A stretch of 64,000 nucleotides of DNA, taken from assembly GCF_032854445.1 (NCBI RefSeq), contig NC_088300.1:64578984-64642983 (forward strand), in the 5' to 3' direction. Source of the DNA: Liolophura sinensis (Eukaryota; Mollusca; Polyplacophora; Chitonida; Chitonidae). The position numbers and the translations under genes were made by a program. The notes beneath the pieces are model-generated. The model made no database searches and was not told the origin of the DNA. It saw nothing but the letters and a program-made list of their open reading frames with translations. This document shows positions 15,252-29,967 of this stretch, piece after piece; position 1 is the first letter of the stretch, and each line of letters opens with the position of its first letter.

Positions 15252-18200
15252 TGTTTTATGAGCACACGTCTACCAATAATTATGATGTAATAACGGAAAG
15301 AACAAATTATTACACAGCTTTGGACCATCTTGATACACGGGAAGGAGTTTTACAAGTTCCCCATTGTGACATAATAAAGGAGAGAAATGAGTTCACAGCT
15401 TTGGACTGTCTTGATACAGGCAGGAAGGAGTTTTACGAATTCCCCATTGTGACATAATAAAGGAGAGAAATGAGTTCACAGCTTTGGACTGTCTTGATAC
15501 AGGCAGAGAGGAGTTTTACAAGTTCCCCATTGTGACATAATAAAGGAGAGAAATAAGTTCACAGCTTTAGACTGTCTTGATACAGGCAGAGAGGAGTTTT
15601 ACAAGTTCCCCATTGTGACATAATAAAGGAGAGAAATAAGTTCACAGCTTTGGACTGTCTTGATACAGGAGGGAAGGAGTTTTACAAGTTCCCCATTGTG
15701 ACATAATAAAGGAGAGAAATAAGTCCACAGCTTTGGACTGTCTTGATACAGGCGGGAAGGAGTTTTACAAGTTCCCCATTTGTGACATAATAAAGGAGAG
15801 AAATGAGTTCACAGCTTTGGACTGTCTTGATACAGGCGGGAAGGAGTTTTACAAGTTCCCCATTGTGACATAACAAAGGAGAGAAATAAGTTCACAGCTT
15901 TGGACTGTCTTGATACAGGCAGAGAGGAGTTTTACAAGTTCCTCATTGTGCATACACCTTTCTCTCTGGCTAGCTTGTTGGTTATTTTACAGTGTAAAGT
16001 TTTATACAAGTAGCTACTTCCTAGCACATGCAGATTTAAAAATAATCAGTGCTATTGGCAAACAAACTACGATGTCTACTGTCTTACATCAATCAATTTC
16101 ACGCATATATTAATACACCTGGGGACATCACACCTGTGCTGTCTATAATCTTTGCACCTCACTACAGCCACATGAAAACATCTCTGAGTCACGGGTTTTA
16201 ATGGAGTAGAAAGAGCAGCTAATTAAAACTCGATGTAACTTTTGATACAGTTCACGTTTTTTGGGAGATCTCTTCTGCAGTTGAAGAATTACGCTTTATT
16301 ATCGAATGCTATATAATTGAAAAATATGGACTGAAATTTTCTACAACATCACATTTCAATTGATTCTTTAACATTCAGCTTTGAGTGAGCGAGTGAGTGC
16401 TTGGGGTTTAACGTCGTACTCAACAATTTTTCAGTCATATGACGACGACATTCAGCTTTGAAAGTGCAAAGGCATCAAGATGTAATGTCTCAATGCTTCA
16501 TCTGACTTTCAATAAATTTTGGATTCTTTATTCTGAGGACATTAGTATCCTATATCTAACCAGCAACTAATACCTGAAAATTGAAAAATACAGACTAAAA
16601 TTTTCTACAGGTTTGAACAGATGACATGTCAATCTTTTAACAGCTGGGGAAGTTTGAAATTTCTCCCTTCTCTCAACAGGGTCCTTCCAACTTCAAGGAG
16701 AGACAGTTGTGTGCAGAGTGACAGAAGTAACAGTCAGTTATCATTTGGACCACGGCTAATTATTACAGGCAGCCTTTCCAGATGTCAGACCCCCTTAATC
16801 GTCTGTTTTTGTTAGCTTAGTTCCACAAGATGTGAAAGATCAAATTCCGGCGAAAAAAACCCCCACCAAAATAAAAACAGGTGATTCATGACCCATGGGA
16901 CTAAAATAGACAAATTTTAAACATGAAAAGATAAATCATGGTACATTCAAAAGATATAGCCTAAAGGAAAAGTAAACCAAGATCAAAAAGTTCATTTATT
17001 TAATGTGTCTTGATAAAATCTCCTATCAATGCCTATTGATTTTAACTCAACTTCAAAGTTGACCATGGAATGCAGGAAATTTAGAAGTTATCTGTTCTTG
17101 TTTTTTTCTTGCCCTCTTGGAAAGGTTGTTTTGAGGTTTGTTTCTTATTGAAAAAATGTAAGTTTTATCAACAAAATTAATAATGTATGACATTAATTTG
17201 CCTCCAAAAAACCAGGGTGCAAAACTTTTCCTCATTTGACATATATACATACTGTTTCTGTTTATGTTTCATGCCAAATAAAAAAAAAGAATAAAAAAAA
17301 TTTGCTCAAAAGAGATGCCTATCATTGTTGCCTCGTGTGAATCTGAACTCCTGCACATTTATGGTATACAATGTAGGTGAAAGTGCCAATACGAATGCCA
17401 GACGAGTACGCTACTCAATGACAATGCTAAATTTGGGTTGGAGTAACTCGCTTACCAAAATAACTGTCATAACATGCGGTCCTTTTTGTTTACAGCATCT
17501 CAAAGACAATCTATTTTTACAGGCACACTAATGGAGGGGTTGACTGCTTACACACCAGGCAGTCCTAGAGGAGTAAACCATAACACTGTTACATCAGAAT
17601 GGCAATAGTGCTATTGCAAACATACAGAACTGCTAAAAAAACAGGGAATCGCACAGAAATACATGTACCTAGAATGACAGCATTGGAAAATTGAATGAAG
17701 GTTCTAATATGACAACGCAAGCTAATAATGATGAAATCCTCCACACAGATTTTCGTACTTTGCAAGTCTGCTAATGAACCGCCTAACAAGGACATTATAA
17801 GGCTTAAAACCTCATCTTGTCAGATACAAACTAAGTGGTGCCTGGCAAAATCCACAAGTAAATAACATACTGAAGCTTTAAAACACTGACTGGATTTACA
17901 TAAATTTGTCAACTACATGTATGCCTCAAAAAGTTATTTGCATGGCTCTTGTGAAAAGTAATTAAATGTGTCATGAAATCAAAATCATTTTTCTCGTGGA
18001 TGACGAGATATTTTGGAAAGGGGGGGGGGATGCACCATTAGAGATGGGTAATTAGTGGGGAAGTATGGTTAAGACGGACCCGAAGAGCGGTGGGGGGGGG
18101 GGGGGGGGGCATTCCTGGCATTCTAACAGTTTTGAGCCTCCATAACATCTGTCTAGTGTACATCTTAGACGCCAGGGACAGAGATATGTCTTCAAAATGG

Positions 18201-21200
18201 TTTGTGTCAAGTCTGTTCTATACTGTTTCACTTATTGTTGATAAATATAGCATTCTGGTAGCTGAATAAATGAAGCAAGCTGTACTTGTTCATGAATTTA
18301 AACCTTACGTTCAATTTCATTTAATGTAAGCCTTTAACCATGTACAGTTTACCTTGTAAGGTATTAGACGTATACTGAACATATTAAAGGGTACCTGTAT
18401 CTGTTAAAATGTCCCAAAAAATGTTCATCATTCAAAAAATGTTTTGCCCGTCTTGTACTAATCTTACAGCTGCAGAAATCTCCCATGTTAAAACATTTTA
18501 TTTCTTTGCTTGGGGTTACTTATTACTTAAGATAATTTTATTATTCAGGAACTCTGTCGACCAGTCATGTTCTTGGTTCTCAGTGGCAAGCCACTAGCTC
18601 ACTCCTAACATGGTTATGGCATTCCACTAGCCTATACATATGTCCTGAAGACACACAGTTACTGCCTTCACGTACACAACAGCCAGACCATATGATACCC
18701 TTCTACAACTAATCCTCTATCATTCTAAAGACCGACTGATGAGACTTTTACCAATGCTTTATATCACAATTTAAATGTTGCTAACAAACATTAGGACACA
18801 CCCATGAGGCAGATGCTTTGAACATCTGAGGGATAAAATAAAAGTTGGTAATCCTGAAGTCCAACGTATAGCGGACAGGTTCTTACCTCCCCTGACACCA
18901 GATGTCTGCCATCCCCAGAGAAGGCGACTGTTGTTAGGGTCTTCTTGGACGAGTTGAAGATGTGGGTCTGCTTGTTCTTCCGTGGGTTGAAGAGAACAAT
19001 AACACATCTGAAATTAATGTAAAGCAAATGTGAAAATATATCTGTACTATACATGTATGTTGCACAATAGTCTTTGAGAGAGGGGGAGGGGGATAGTGAA
19101 TATGAATTAAACTCATATTTCGCATGCATTAGATGTGTATCATAAAACAAAACTACAGGTTTACAGAATCTGGTTTATCTTTGAAAACTCAAACAGCATC
19201 TGTAATCCCTGAAAACCTTTAGTATGTAAACAATGGGTGTAACAGTTATCCTAATGCCATCAAAGACCCACAAACAACGTGCAGCATTTTTCACAGCACT
19301 GCTAAGGGGTGTAACAGGCAAAATAAACAGCAAAGTTTAGTGTACATATAGATGCCAGCTATCACAACATGGTAACTCTCAAGCCAGGTGAGCTATGGAA
19401 ACATAGACAATTAATACTGTAAGGTTTAACCTCATCAAAAGAATACAAGAGCTACCATTATAGAGTACCATTATAGTTTTAAGCATGTATTAATAGGTAA
19501 ATGATCTAAAATTCTTCCATCGCTCAAGACCAGCTCATGCTGGCTTCCTCTCTGGGCGTACGTGGGAAGGTCTGTCAGAAACCTGCGAATGGTCGAGGGT
19601 TTCCCCTGGGCTCTGTCCGGTTTCCTCCCACCATAATGCTGGCCGTCGTCATATAAGTGAAATATTACTGAGTACAGCGTACAACACCAATCAAATAAAT
19701 AAATAAATAAAATTCTTCCATGACTAAACTGTATATTTTGCATATTTATGAGAGTTTTCTTGACCTCAGAAAAATGTTTTTGTGGTTTCTACATGTGTAA
19801 TTGAAATACCTTGGACAAGATGTTGTCATTATGCAGTGCTCAAAAATCTAACACAGACTTCGGTTAACATTATAAAATGAAATGTCCATGTCACAAAATA
19901 CACACAGATGCTCACTACTACTGTAATTCTTCAGCTTGTATGCATGGTTACAAGGTGTTCACTCAAGCATATGCTGAAGGCATTATTCTGTGTAGACTGA
20001 TAAAATTATACTTTTTGTGAAGCCCTGAAATAGGCTCATCCAACCAATGTGGTTTTGTTCCCAAAATCAAATTAGAAATGTTCATAAATTGCACTGACAG
20101 TTGCCCTTTCACATGCAAAAAGGTTGAGGAATTAGGGTACCCGGCAAAAAGAACATGTTCTAAGGTGGCTCAGAGGTCAGCTTCAGGTGAGAAAAAAGCA
20201 CCTCTTTAAGTCATACAATGGACAAAAGCAAGGTGTGTACACACACACAATGTAACGAATAATTACACATAAATGGGTCCAAAAAAAGACGTGTTTAAAC
20301 AAAAGTTTAAACAACAATGTTAATTACAGCACATAAACAAACAGGTTCATTTCAGTAAGCATGAGATTAGAATATGTGCACATTGTTTATATCTTCAGCT
20401 TTGGACTACAAATGCTCTTTATTACACAATACATAATCATACATACACATCATATACTCCTGTAAGTATACAAGTGCTTCTACCACAATGACCTGTTAGC
20501 ACGCTCTTCTGTACACATGACATCCATGTATCTGTAATAGGGTGACTGACCTTCTGACCTGATAATCCATCGTTTATCTCGAGTCTAGCCAAAACACAGT
20601 CTATACCTTTCAAGGAATTTATAAATCAATAAGTGGGTATCAATTTAGACAAGTGTATTTTTAGTGACTTTTGCTTTTTATTACTATGGACAAAAACCAT
20701 GAATAACATCAAGGATGGAGAAATTATTTAGTGTCACATGGTCTAATCAATATGATGATCGTACACAGGTGTATGATCGATTTTGAATCTAAACAGAGTT
20801 AATTTGATACGAACCATGGATTATTAAGTATTTATGAACAGTTAAAAAGTTCAACTGTCAGACTACAAAAAACGTCAGACACAGGTTTATATGTACATGT
20901 ACGTATTAAAGGTACAGCATGACAATATTGCTGCTAATAGTTGGAATTGCTGATATGACGAGCTTTTAATAATGATGATGTCAGGCCATCTGTCACAAAT
21001 CACAATTGCATGCACATGTATGTAGACACATGACAATAATACATCCTTGTTAGAGTACAACCATACCTGCACATGTACCTGATTATGTACAGGTGGGAAA
21101 ATACCACTCTCTACAGGTGAAAGATTCTCCAAAGAGAAACCCATAGAAAACTTTCAGTGGGCTTTTTTCTTAATTGTAGTTTCTGTAGTCTTTTTCATCT

Positions 21201-24200
21201 GGCAACGCCAATTTTATTTCATGTTTTATGGATGCATCAACACAAAAAAGAAGTCCACAAATAGAATAAAAATACAACTGAAAAGTCACTTTTATTATTT
21301 CGTTTGATCTTAATGTTTTTACGATTTCTCTGTTCTTAAAGGCTTTCCAATCATGTAAATATTTCTTCAAAACAGGATAGTCCACCTTTTCCACAAGTTT
21401 CAAGTTTCAGTTTCAGCCTTAGCCAGATGTATAAAAGTGTTCCCCAATGACCCACCTTCATTTGTCGGATAGGATAAGGTTTTGTCAAACAAAGAACTTT
21501 TTCATGACAGCCTTATGTGCATACTACAGAAGGACACAGTTACACAGGGAGAGATCAGCAGGCAAAAGGACATGTATCTCATTTTATACACAGGATATTA
21601 AGGAGTTATAAATGGCACATTAACTACTGAATCATAAGAGTAAAGTTCTGTTATGTGTGGTTCATTTATACACTGTCAGGAGACAGGCTTTAGCCATGTT
21701 AGATAAGAGACCCCAGGATGGATAGCTAACCTTTTCTGATATTTGCTTTTCTCCAGTTTTTTCACACATTATCTTTGACTTACTGTATACAATTTGCAGA
21801 ATGTGCAAGAGATGTAGGACTACATGTATGTAGCCAGTGCTACATGTATATGTATCAGCTGCAAGCAGAGGATACAGAGCAAAAAATGGGGACGTTGTTA
21901 AACACAAGAGAGGCAATCTGCAGACAAAAGATTATGTCAGGCATGCCAAATATGTATATCTGAGAACATGCAAAAATGTAACGGATACGGAGTCAAAAGG
22001 TACTGTTGGTAAGAATATAATGCTAAGAATTTTTTTAACACATTATAAGCATGTTATAAGAACCTTTTTGTCATATGATTATCTTAATTGCATTCATAAA
22101 TCTTCATTCCAAATATACAATATAATAATATGTTTTTCACTTACATGTATCTTTGGCCCTACAGTATCACTTTGTGTCAAGTAATATTTCTATTTTACTT
22201 TTTCATCCTAACACTGTCATTACACAACCATAATAAATCTTTACTTTACTCTATGTTTTCTTTTGTCATTTTGAAAGGTCAATATCCTTGAGTTAAGTGA
22301 GTTAGATTGTTTTCCATTAACATGCTGAACCGGTACATGTACCTCAATTGTTCAATGACAAATGATTCTTCAATGATGGCTACAAATATTTCAAATTCAT
22401 TGCTCGCTCTGCAACGTGGTCACATTAAACTTTAACATGCAACATTGTCACATTTCACTTCAACAGCCTAACCGTTAATTACTTATTAACTTATTAATTT
22501 ACTTATTTCACTGGTGTTTATTGCGGCCAGTATTATGGTGGGAGGAAACCGGGCAGACCCCAGGGGAAACCCACCACCATTTGACAGATCTTCCCACATA
22601 CGACTGGAGAGGAAGCCAGCTGGATTGTGAAAATGTGTGCTACTTGAAAAGGGCACTTTCAAAAACATTGAAACATCAAATTTCGGTCAATTTATTTTTG
22701 TACAGAATGTAATAACATAAAGCTGTGTATCTACACAAACAAAAAAAAACTATGAAAGTTGGTTTTACATAGCTTTCTGGAAGTGGCACAAGGCTTACTC
22801 TTACTTCTGAATGGCAACTTCCAACAATAAGGAACCTTGTGTGCATTGATTACTCACCCTGCAGGATAAGCTATTGTCCCCGAATTAGGATCACATGCCA
22901 GCCCGGCATTTTTACTGACTGTCAGACCCAGTACCTTCTCCAAGGTCACCTGAAAAACAACAAAATACAACAAATATATACATGTACATGTACTACTTGT
23001 AAATTATCTTTGTCAACATATACGTATGCTTATGCAAGTACATTCATATGCACATCGCGAAATAAACCCATCAACTCCAATCTAAAACCTTCTGTTATAC
23101 AAGCAGTCAGTTGGATATTAAATTTCTACTTTTCAATGTGACATCTTTAATCAATATGCTATGTAGTAGATGAACAATGTTGTAAACCAATAACTGTTAA
23201 TCCTTTAATGAAATATACATTGTGTGTCCATAAGAAAATTTTTTTTGAATCTTTGGTTGTAAGGCATCAGGAATGTTCTCAAATGCCAGTACCCCACAAA
23301 CCCACACATCCCCCCACTCACGCCAAACATTGCCAGTGGCCTAAAACTGAAGTCTAGACATTGCAAAGCATTTTATTTATATCAGCATGTTAAGTTTGCA
23401 AATAAAAAACTCTAATGATTTTATTCAATATGAAAGACAAGAATCGCATGATGCATGCTGGAGTATCAAACATTCCTATTGCACAAAAAAAAAAAAAAAT
23501 GCTGCATGAAGCGCTGCACATGTATGAAGATATGGTTTAACAAGTGTCACATGTTACATCAGTTAAGCAACACTATGAAGGAGAGAATCAGTTTCCCTTG
23601 TCCAAAATGCCCACTGGTAGATGTACATGTCCTTGCACACACCTGATATGTGAAGTCTATAGAACTGTGCTACTAACACACATGTACAGGTGACCTGTAC
23701 CAGGAACACAGGTTTGCCCTAAAATGTACGACACAGCTTATCCAGGGAGAAATGTATAGGAATACATGTCCATGGTTACTATGAAGTGATCTAGTGATGC
23801 CCTGTCAGGAGTTGGAGTTGATGATAAAATAACATGCAGCGTTATTCATAACATAGGTGCGTGAACATGAATACAATCAGCATACATGTACCAAAAATGT
23901 ATGTCTTTTGTGTTTTCTGAACAATAGCATCCTACCACTTTTGTGGTCCCCTGAATAGCACATACAGTACATGGACACAGCTTGAAACGTGCAGAAATAC
24001 GTACATATATGTAAATGTATACATAATATACATGCATAGGGTGTACATGTATATACATATATCTGGCATCAATATTTTCTGGTTCAAAGATCAGTTTCAC
24101 AATATTTCATACTACATTTTATGTCCCCGAAGTTTTAAAGTTTTAAAAAGAACTTCATCATTATACACACCACCGAACTGCGTCTACTATATTTTCACTG

Positions 24201-25674
24201 TTCTCTTAAATTTCTACAATAGATTTAAATGCATAAATTAAATATTTGAATTTTAATGTGAGTTTTAATATTGGACTATGAGTACAGTGTAAAACACCAA
24301 TCAAATAAATAAATAAATAAATAATATTGGACTGCAAACATAGTGTTGGGAGCTAACCTTAAGGATAAGAAAAACTTTTGCCATCACTAAAATCAAACAT
24401 CAATATCATAAAGAGAGCAATGTTGGTGACTAAACTTAAGGGTAATAAAATGTCATCTTTTTGTCATCTCAACATGACTAGGTCAAATACATTAACACGG
24501 TCAATAATGGCCGCCTCAGAATTCAAATCAGTGAATCTTACATTTACATGTCTTACAAAAAGATTTCAGATGATTTCATATTGCTATGTTGTTTATGTTT
24601 TCTGATATGTTGTGATCAAGTAAGACAGTTTTTGCAATTTCTGTACGTGGAAAGGTCTGGCAACAAACTTGCGGATGATCGTGCAAAAAGGCAAAGGAAT
24701 GAGGGTATGCACATGCTTGCTGGAATTAAGACAGACATTAATCCCAGATGTCACCTAAAATAAGAAACCAACTATAATTTCATGCCCTAATGGTCACAGT
24801 TAACTAATACTGGTCACCTCCCCACCCCCACCATGAATAATCCTACACATGTGTACCACCTGGTCACCTGATCCAATAAGACACATTTCACACACTGACC
24901 TACACATTGTGCATATATACCTTACGAGTAGTGAGTCATAACCATGTTCAATCATTGATGATATATAATCTTAAATGGGAGATTTTTGGGATCAGCCAGT
25001 AAATTTTAATTTTGAAAAGGTATAACTACTAACCTATGCTGTTCACAATTTATAACCCTATTTCTTCTCAAATTTGGGACACCTGGTCGCTCATTTTAGC
25101 CAATATATATGTAATTCTGACAGGAATAGAGTTTTGGAATAGAGTTTCTTTTTCTTCCCATGGTTAGACCATCTAATGATCAACATACTCATATCTTTAC
25201 TTTTCCAAAAGGCTGCTAAAGAAATGTAATATTCTACTTTCAACCCTACTAATATTTGTCCCAAATTTCAGAAGAATTAGAGTATATATACATATATATG
25301 TATACCAACACACTGATTAGCATTTTGACTGCTGACTTTCATTGATGAGGGTTGGTGAGCATGTGAGGCATTCATTGTTGTCAGACAGGTAGATGTCTGT
25401 GGTGCTGTATGAGTCAGTATGTGGGGGTTGGGAGTCAGCTGAACGGACAGGTTTATATTGACTATCACACACTAGTACAGGTACCTGTCACCTGTGCACA
25501 CCCACCTGTACTCAGATGAGGGGGTGAGAACAAACACACCCATAAAACATGGTCAAAATACAGGCAAGGATCTACTATTTGTTTGAACAACATATTGACA
25601 ATTTGCAGTGAAATTCAGTGAATATTTAACAGGATTCTAAGTTAGGTCAGGTTTACTACTAGAGCTTTTTTTTG

Positions 25675-25705
<31 letters not shown>

Positions 25706-28700
25706 TACGCATACATGTACATGCATACCTAATCTTCAATTCAGTTACTTTGTGCTGTTCACATGACACACTTTAATAATTGATGGATTTGAACCAACAC
25801 ATGACCAGCTCCCGACATTTAAGTACATCAATAAATCAAACAATGAAATAAATTCACTTGCCAATAAGCTCCAAGGTGTCAAAATTTTGAATTACTTTTA
25901 TATTTTGATTTTTTGAATTACTTTTATATTCATCTTTCATCATAATGAAGGCTGCATGTAGTCTTTTTAGGTTTTAATACTACAGTTCATCAGGTCTTTC
26001 ACAGCCCTATCTCTGTGACGGGCGGTTTTAAAAAACATTTCTACCCCTGCAAATTTCATATCATTTTTTTCGCAAGTACATGTCACTGTATAATATTTAC
26101 ACCATAACAGGCATAGAATATTCATGCATATGATAATTACTCAACAACTGAAATCAGATTTTAATGGGAGTGAAATAAATGCACTTTGAGGGATCAAACT
26201 TTCATGTACGCATACATATATATACGTGTATATGTATTTTTTCATATATATATATATATAGCACTAAAACAACTGCATAGAGGATGTGGCAAAATGCACT
26301 CCTGGTTTTGCACTGCAGTTGTAAATAGTACTTCTATATATACCCCAAGAGTAAGCAAAACATGAGGGTAAGGTATACCACAAGCAGGATGCAGTCTGCA
26401 GTCACTCAGGTGTACACAAGCCATTAACCATGCACTTTTGCACTGTTCACCTTTTTTAGTACAGCGCAATGCTCAGCAAAATCCACAAATGCAGTTGGAC
26501 TTCAAGAGTTGTGTATGAAAAGAGTACTGGTAGCAGGATTTTGCAGGCAGCTCACAGAAGCCTAGGGTTACAAACTGGTTGATGCGACTGTAAGGTTAGG
26601 CAACAGCTTAGCAGCAATAATACCCCCTTTTAGCAGGTCAAGATTACCTGTATAGCTTCTCCGACAATAACAGAAGTCACTGATAAGCATAGAGATAAAA
26701 CTATTTTAACATCGCAGGCACCTGTACATAAATGCGATGCTTGAGATCTGTCGGACGCAAAGACGACCAGGCATGAATGTAAACTAACCTGTTTGGTTCA
26801 CAAATACAACATCCTGTGCACAGACAGATCTTTCTACTACAATATTCTACATGTACCTTGCCAGGTGTGTTTAAAATTCTTCAAAGGTAAACTCAACTAA
26901 GTGAAGTTTAGCATGATCGCGTTGCCAGCCAAAAGAAAGAAAACAATACAAGAGCATACATGTACAAACATACATGCATGTGTGTAAACATGCAAAGCAT
27001 TTCAATTGCTTTGAGCATACAAGTGCATCCGTAAGATTTCAGAGGTCTTTACATATAATTACACATATAGGTATACATGTATGCGCAATGTTTAGTAATC
27101 TTTTCACGTACTGTCAACAACCAGGTATACCAACGCCCTGACATAGACAGATGCGCATCAATTCAATTCTACATTTTCTAAAACCAGTCCTCATTCAAAT
27201 TACATGTACACACCAGGCAGATATCTTTCATCACTACCTTCCTGTCAAAACAACCTTAACCTAATTTTGTTACTGGTACATACATGTTCCTGTAAGCGCC
27301 AATTTGTCTCCAATAGAAAAAAAATAGACATTGATGTCAAAGAGTAGTAAGTACACCTGGCTCTTCCAACAATGACCACACCCATCCATATAACATATAT
27401 CATGTATTCACCTGATATCCTCAATGATATCAATGGCATAATAGTGAACCCTTTCCATAAACGCACATGTGTTCAAGAACTCAATCCAAAATCAGCATGT
27501 GTGTGTCAGAGCTGTAGTTTACTTCCTATAGAACACCGAAGTGGAGTCAGCTTGCATTCTTGTACATGTTTACGAACTCAACACCTCTGGTTAAGCGCTG
27601 TCTTTGGAAACAGTCGGCTTTGGTGTGATAGCATCTTTGATCTCAGAACCACTTCAAACCCTCAATACATGTCCTTCCATATCAACAGGCACAACCATTA
27701 TCTTACAGAGGATCTAACCACCATCAAAGGAACGCATAGTGAAGTCAGCTGGGAGAGTTGAGATTAGGTCTGTGGAATGCTATACATAACATCGTGTTGG
27801 TTATGTCATCAATTATTGCCCGACTGAATTCAAGAATATAGACAAGTGTGCGAAAACCACTATATATACGTGGATGAACCTGCAAGTACAGTATACACTA
27901 CAATTTATGCAAGACGTTTTGTGTACATGTATGTAAAGACATACATTTATAAGCAATATGTCAAAGTGCATTTTACCGGTGCTCACGACAGACATCAGAG
28001 TTGCACCAGCTAGCCTCCAATCGCTAAAATTTGCTATAGCAACTTTTATAGTCACAGGATAAATTTCAGGTAACATGACTTTTTAAAATAATTTATACTA
28101 CACCAAAGCTTAAAATATTATTGAAATATAAAGTCGATTTAGAAAAGCCAACTTCAACTTTCATGACATCACACCAGCATATTCTGTGATGGAATGTTCA
28201 TTTTGTGTTTCCTGTTGACTGTGCAAGCTTAGTTGATCTAATCAGAATATACAACATGTGCTTGAATTATATGTACACAATATAAGATGTGCTACAGAAC
28301 GTAGATGTATTGTGTTGTAGACTAGTGAAATGTTTGTGTTACACAGGCTTTACCCAGCAGTCATGCACAGAGGCAGACAAATCCTCCACATCTGGTGTAC
28401 ATGACAAACACTCCACAATAAGCCTTATTGATCATACATTTGGTCAGAATTAAATCCCTTCAACATGTAATGCAGCATGGCTAATGAGTTAGGGGTGGCG
28501 AAGTCAAACTTAAGGTGGCTAAATATTAAAATGTTAAAACGGTCGAAAAAGTCTGACCTCTTTGTCATCCATCAAGGCAAAAGAATGAACATACACAAAT
28601 TCAATACATAGGATCAGTTCAACATAAACATTGTATTTTCAAATTCCAATTAAAGAATTACACTGTACAAATGCTATTTAACACATTTACCTCGTAACAC

Positions 28701-29932
28701 TTTAGAATTCATGTCTGATAATTACTCAGGATCGGTGTGTTTGTCCAGAGCATGAAGATAGTAAACGAGATCAGCTTAGCACACATTAATAAATGTATTT
28801 ATCACAGTGGATCAAGTATCCTACATAAGTCACACATGCATACATACTGACATCTAATACACATGTATTAGATTATCATTAGCAGTCTGTTAAAGGCATC
28901 TATCCAAGGAATTGGATTTGTACGTATCTCTAGGTGTACCAGAATACTTTCAGTATCCTTACTTTAAATAGAAGAATAAAAAATTCCTCTTGCACTTTAT
29001 CTGTTACATAATACTACTTCATATTTGCATGTGTACATGATACTTCATGATATAATTCATACTGTGCAGCTGTGCAAGACTAAGCTATTACCTGTGAAGT
29101 GGCCCTTACAACTTCAGGCCTAACACACATGTGTGCTGGCCCTGACAAAACTTCTGGCACACAGAAGTTAATTGGTGTGGGAGAACATACCAGCAGTACA
29201 TGTCAAGCATTAGAACATATAGAACGTTAGCACTATACAAGTTTGTATACTTAGTTCCTTTCTTCAGATTTCTTTGGTGTTTAGTAGCATTCAAGATCCA
29301 GCCTTTCAAATATTTCTACTGATGTCTATTCAAATTTACACAAAGTTTTCAACCACAAAAGAGCGTAATATAATATGGAGGCAACTTAAAAGCATGGGTT
29401 GAGTACTACAACAGAAGGCTGCCCAGGGCCGTACAAAGGGCAGCTAGACCTTCACCGTCTAATATTTAATCCACAAAGACATGGGAAGCTTTGCTATCAT
29501 CTATGCTTTTCAAGTTACATCCATGGACACTGTCAGTAAAAAAGAATATCTGCAAACAAACCATTCTTTAACATTTGTTTATTCCTTTATCTGTTAAATG
29601 TTGATGAATACACATAAATTTCCAAATTTCAACCATGATCAAAGACTTCAAACAACATTAAACTGTTCATTATGAGTAGCAGTACATTGTCTCTTGAGCT
29701 GTGGACAGACACAACGCTATGCCTATAAGCGACACACATGCCCCAGAAGAATTAGTACAATCTTCATGGTCTGTGTCACAACACTCAACTGATGCCCCTG
29801 CCTGCATTAACACCCATGTTCACCATATAGACTGGACAGTGACACATCACTGTTGGTGAAATAGTTAAAAAAAAAACAAAAAAAACACCTAAACTTATAG
29901 TTTGTAAGTTGTAACATGAATAGGTGACAAAT

Positions 29933-29967
<35 letters not shown>

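Larger units (their letters stand above)
15951..18886. other. Intron of WD40 gene, right part
   Basis: Contains the 63-bp SINE tail at 16.4 kb and the poly-G pair at 18.0-18.1 kb; otherwise unannotated AT-rich sequence. Confidence 0.6.

Noticed and set aside
14547-15328. Open frames of 100-114 codons on both strands across the 119-bp array (repeating [16 protein letters not shown]-like peptide)
   Set aside because: They follow the tandem repeat, stay open only where the period is a multiple of 3, break where it is not, and exist on both strands; no start context or family similarity.
27372-27761. 129-codon plus-strand open frame in the 8.7-kb intron
   Set aside because: No recognised motif, no codon-level pattern, low-complexity surroundings; length alone is not unusual in 64 kb.
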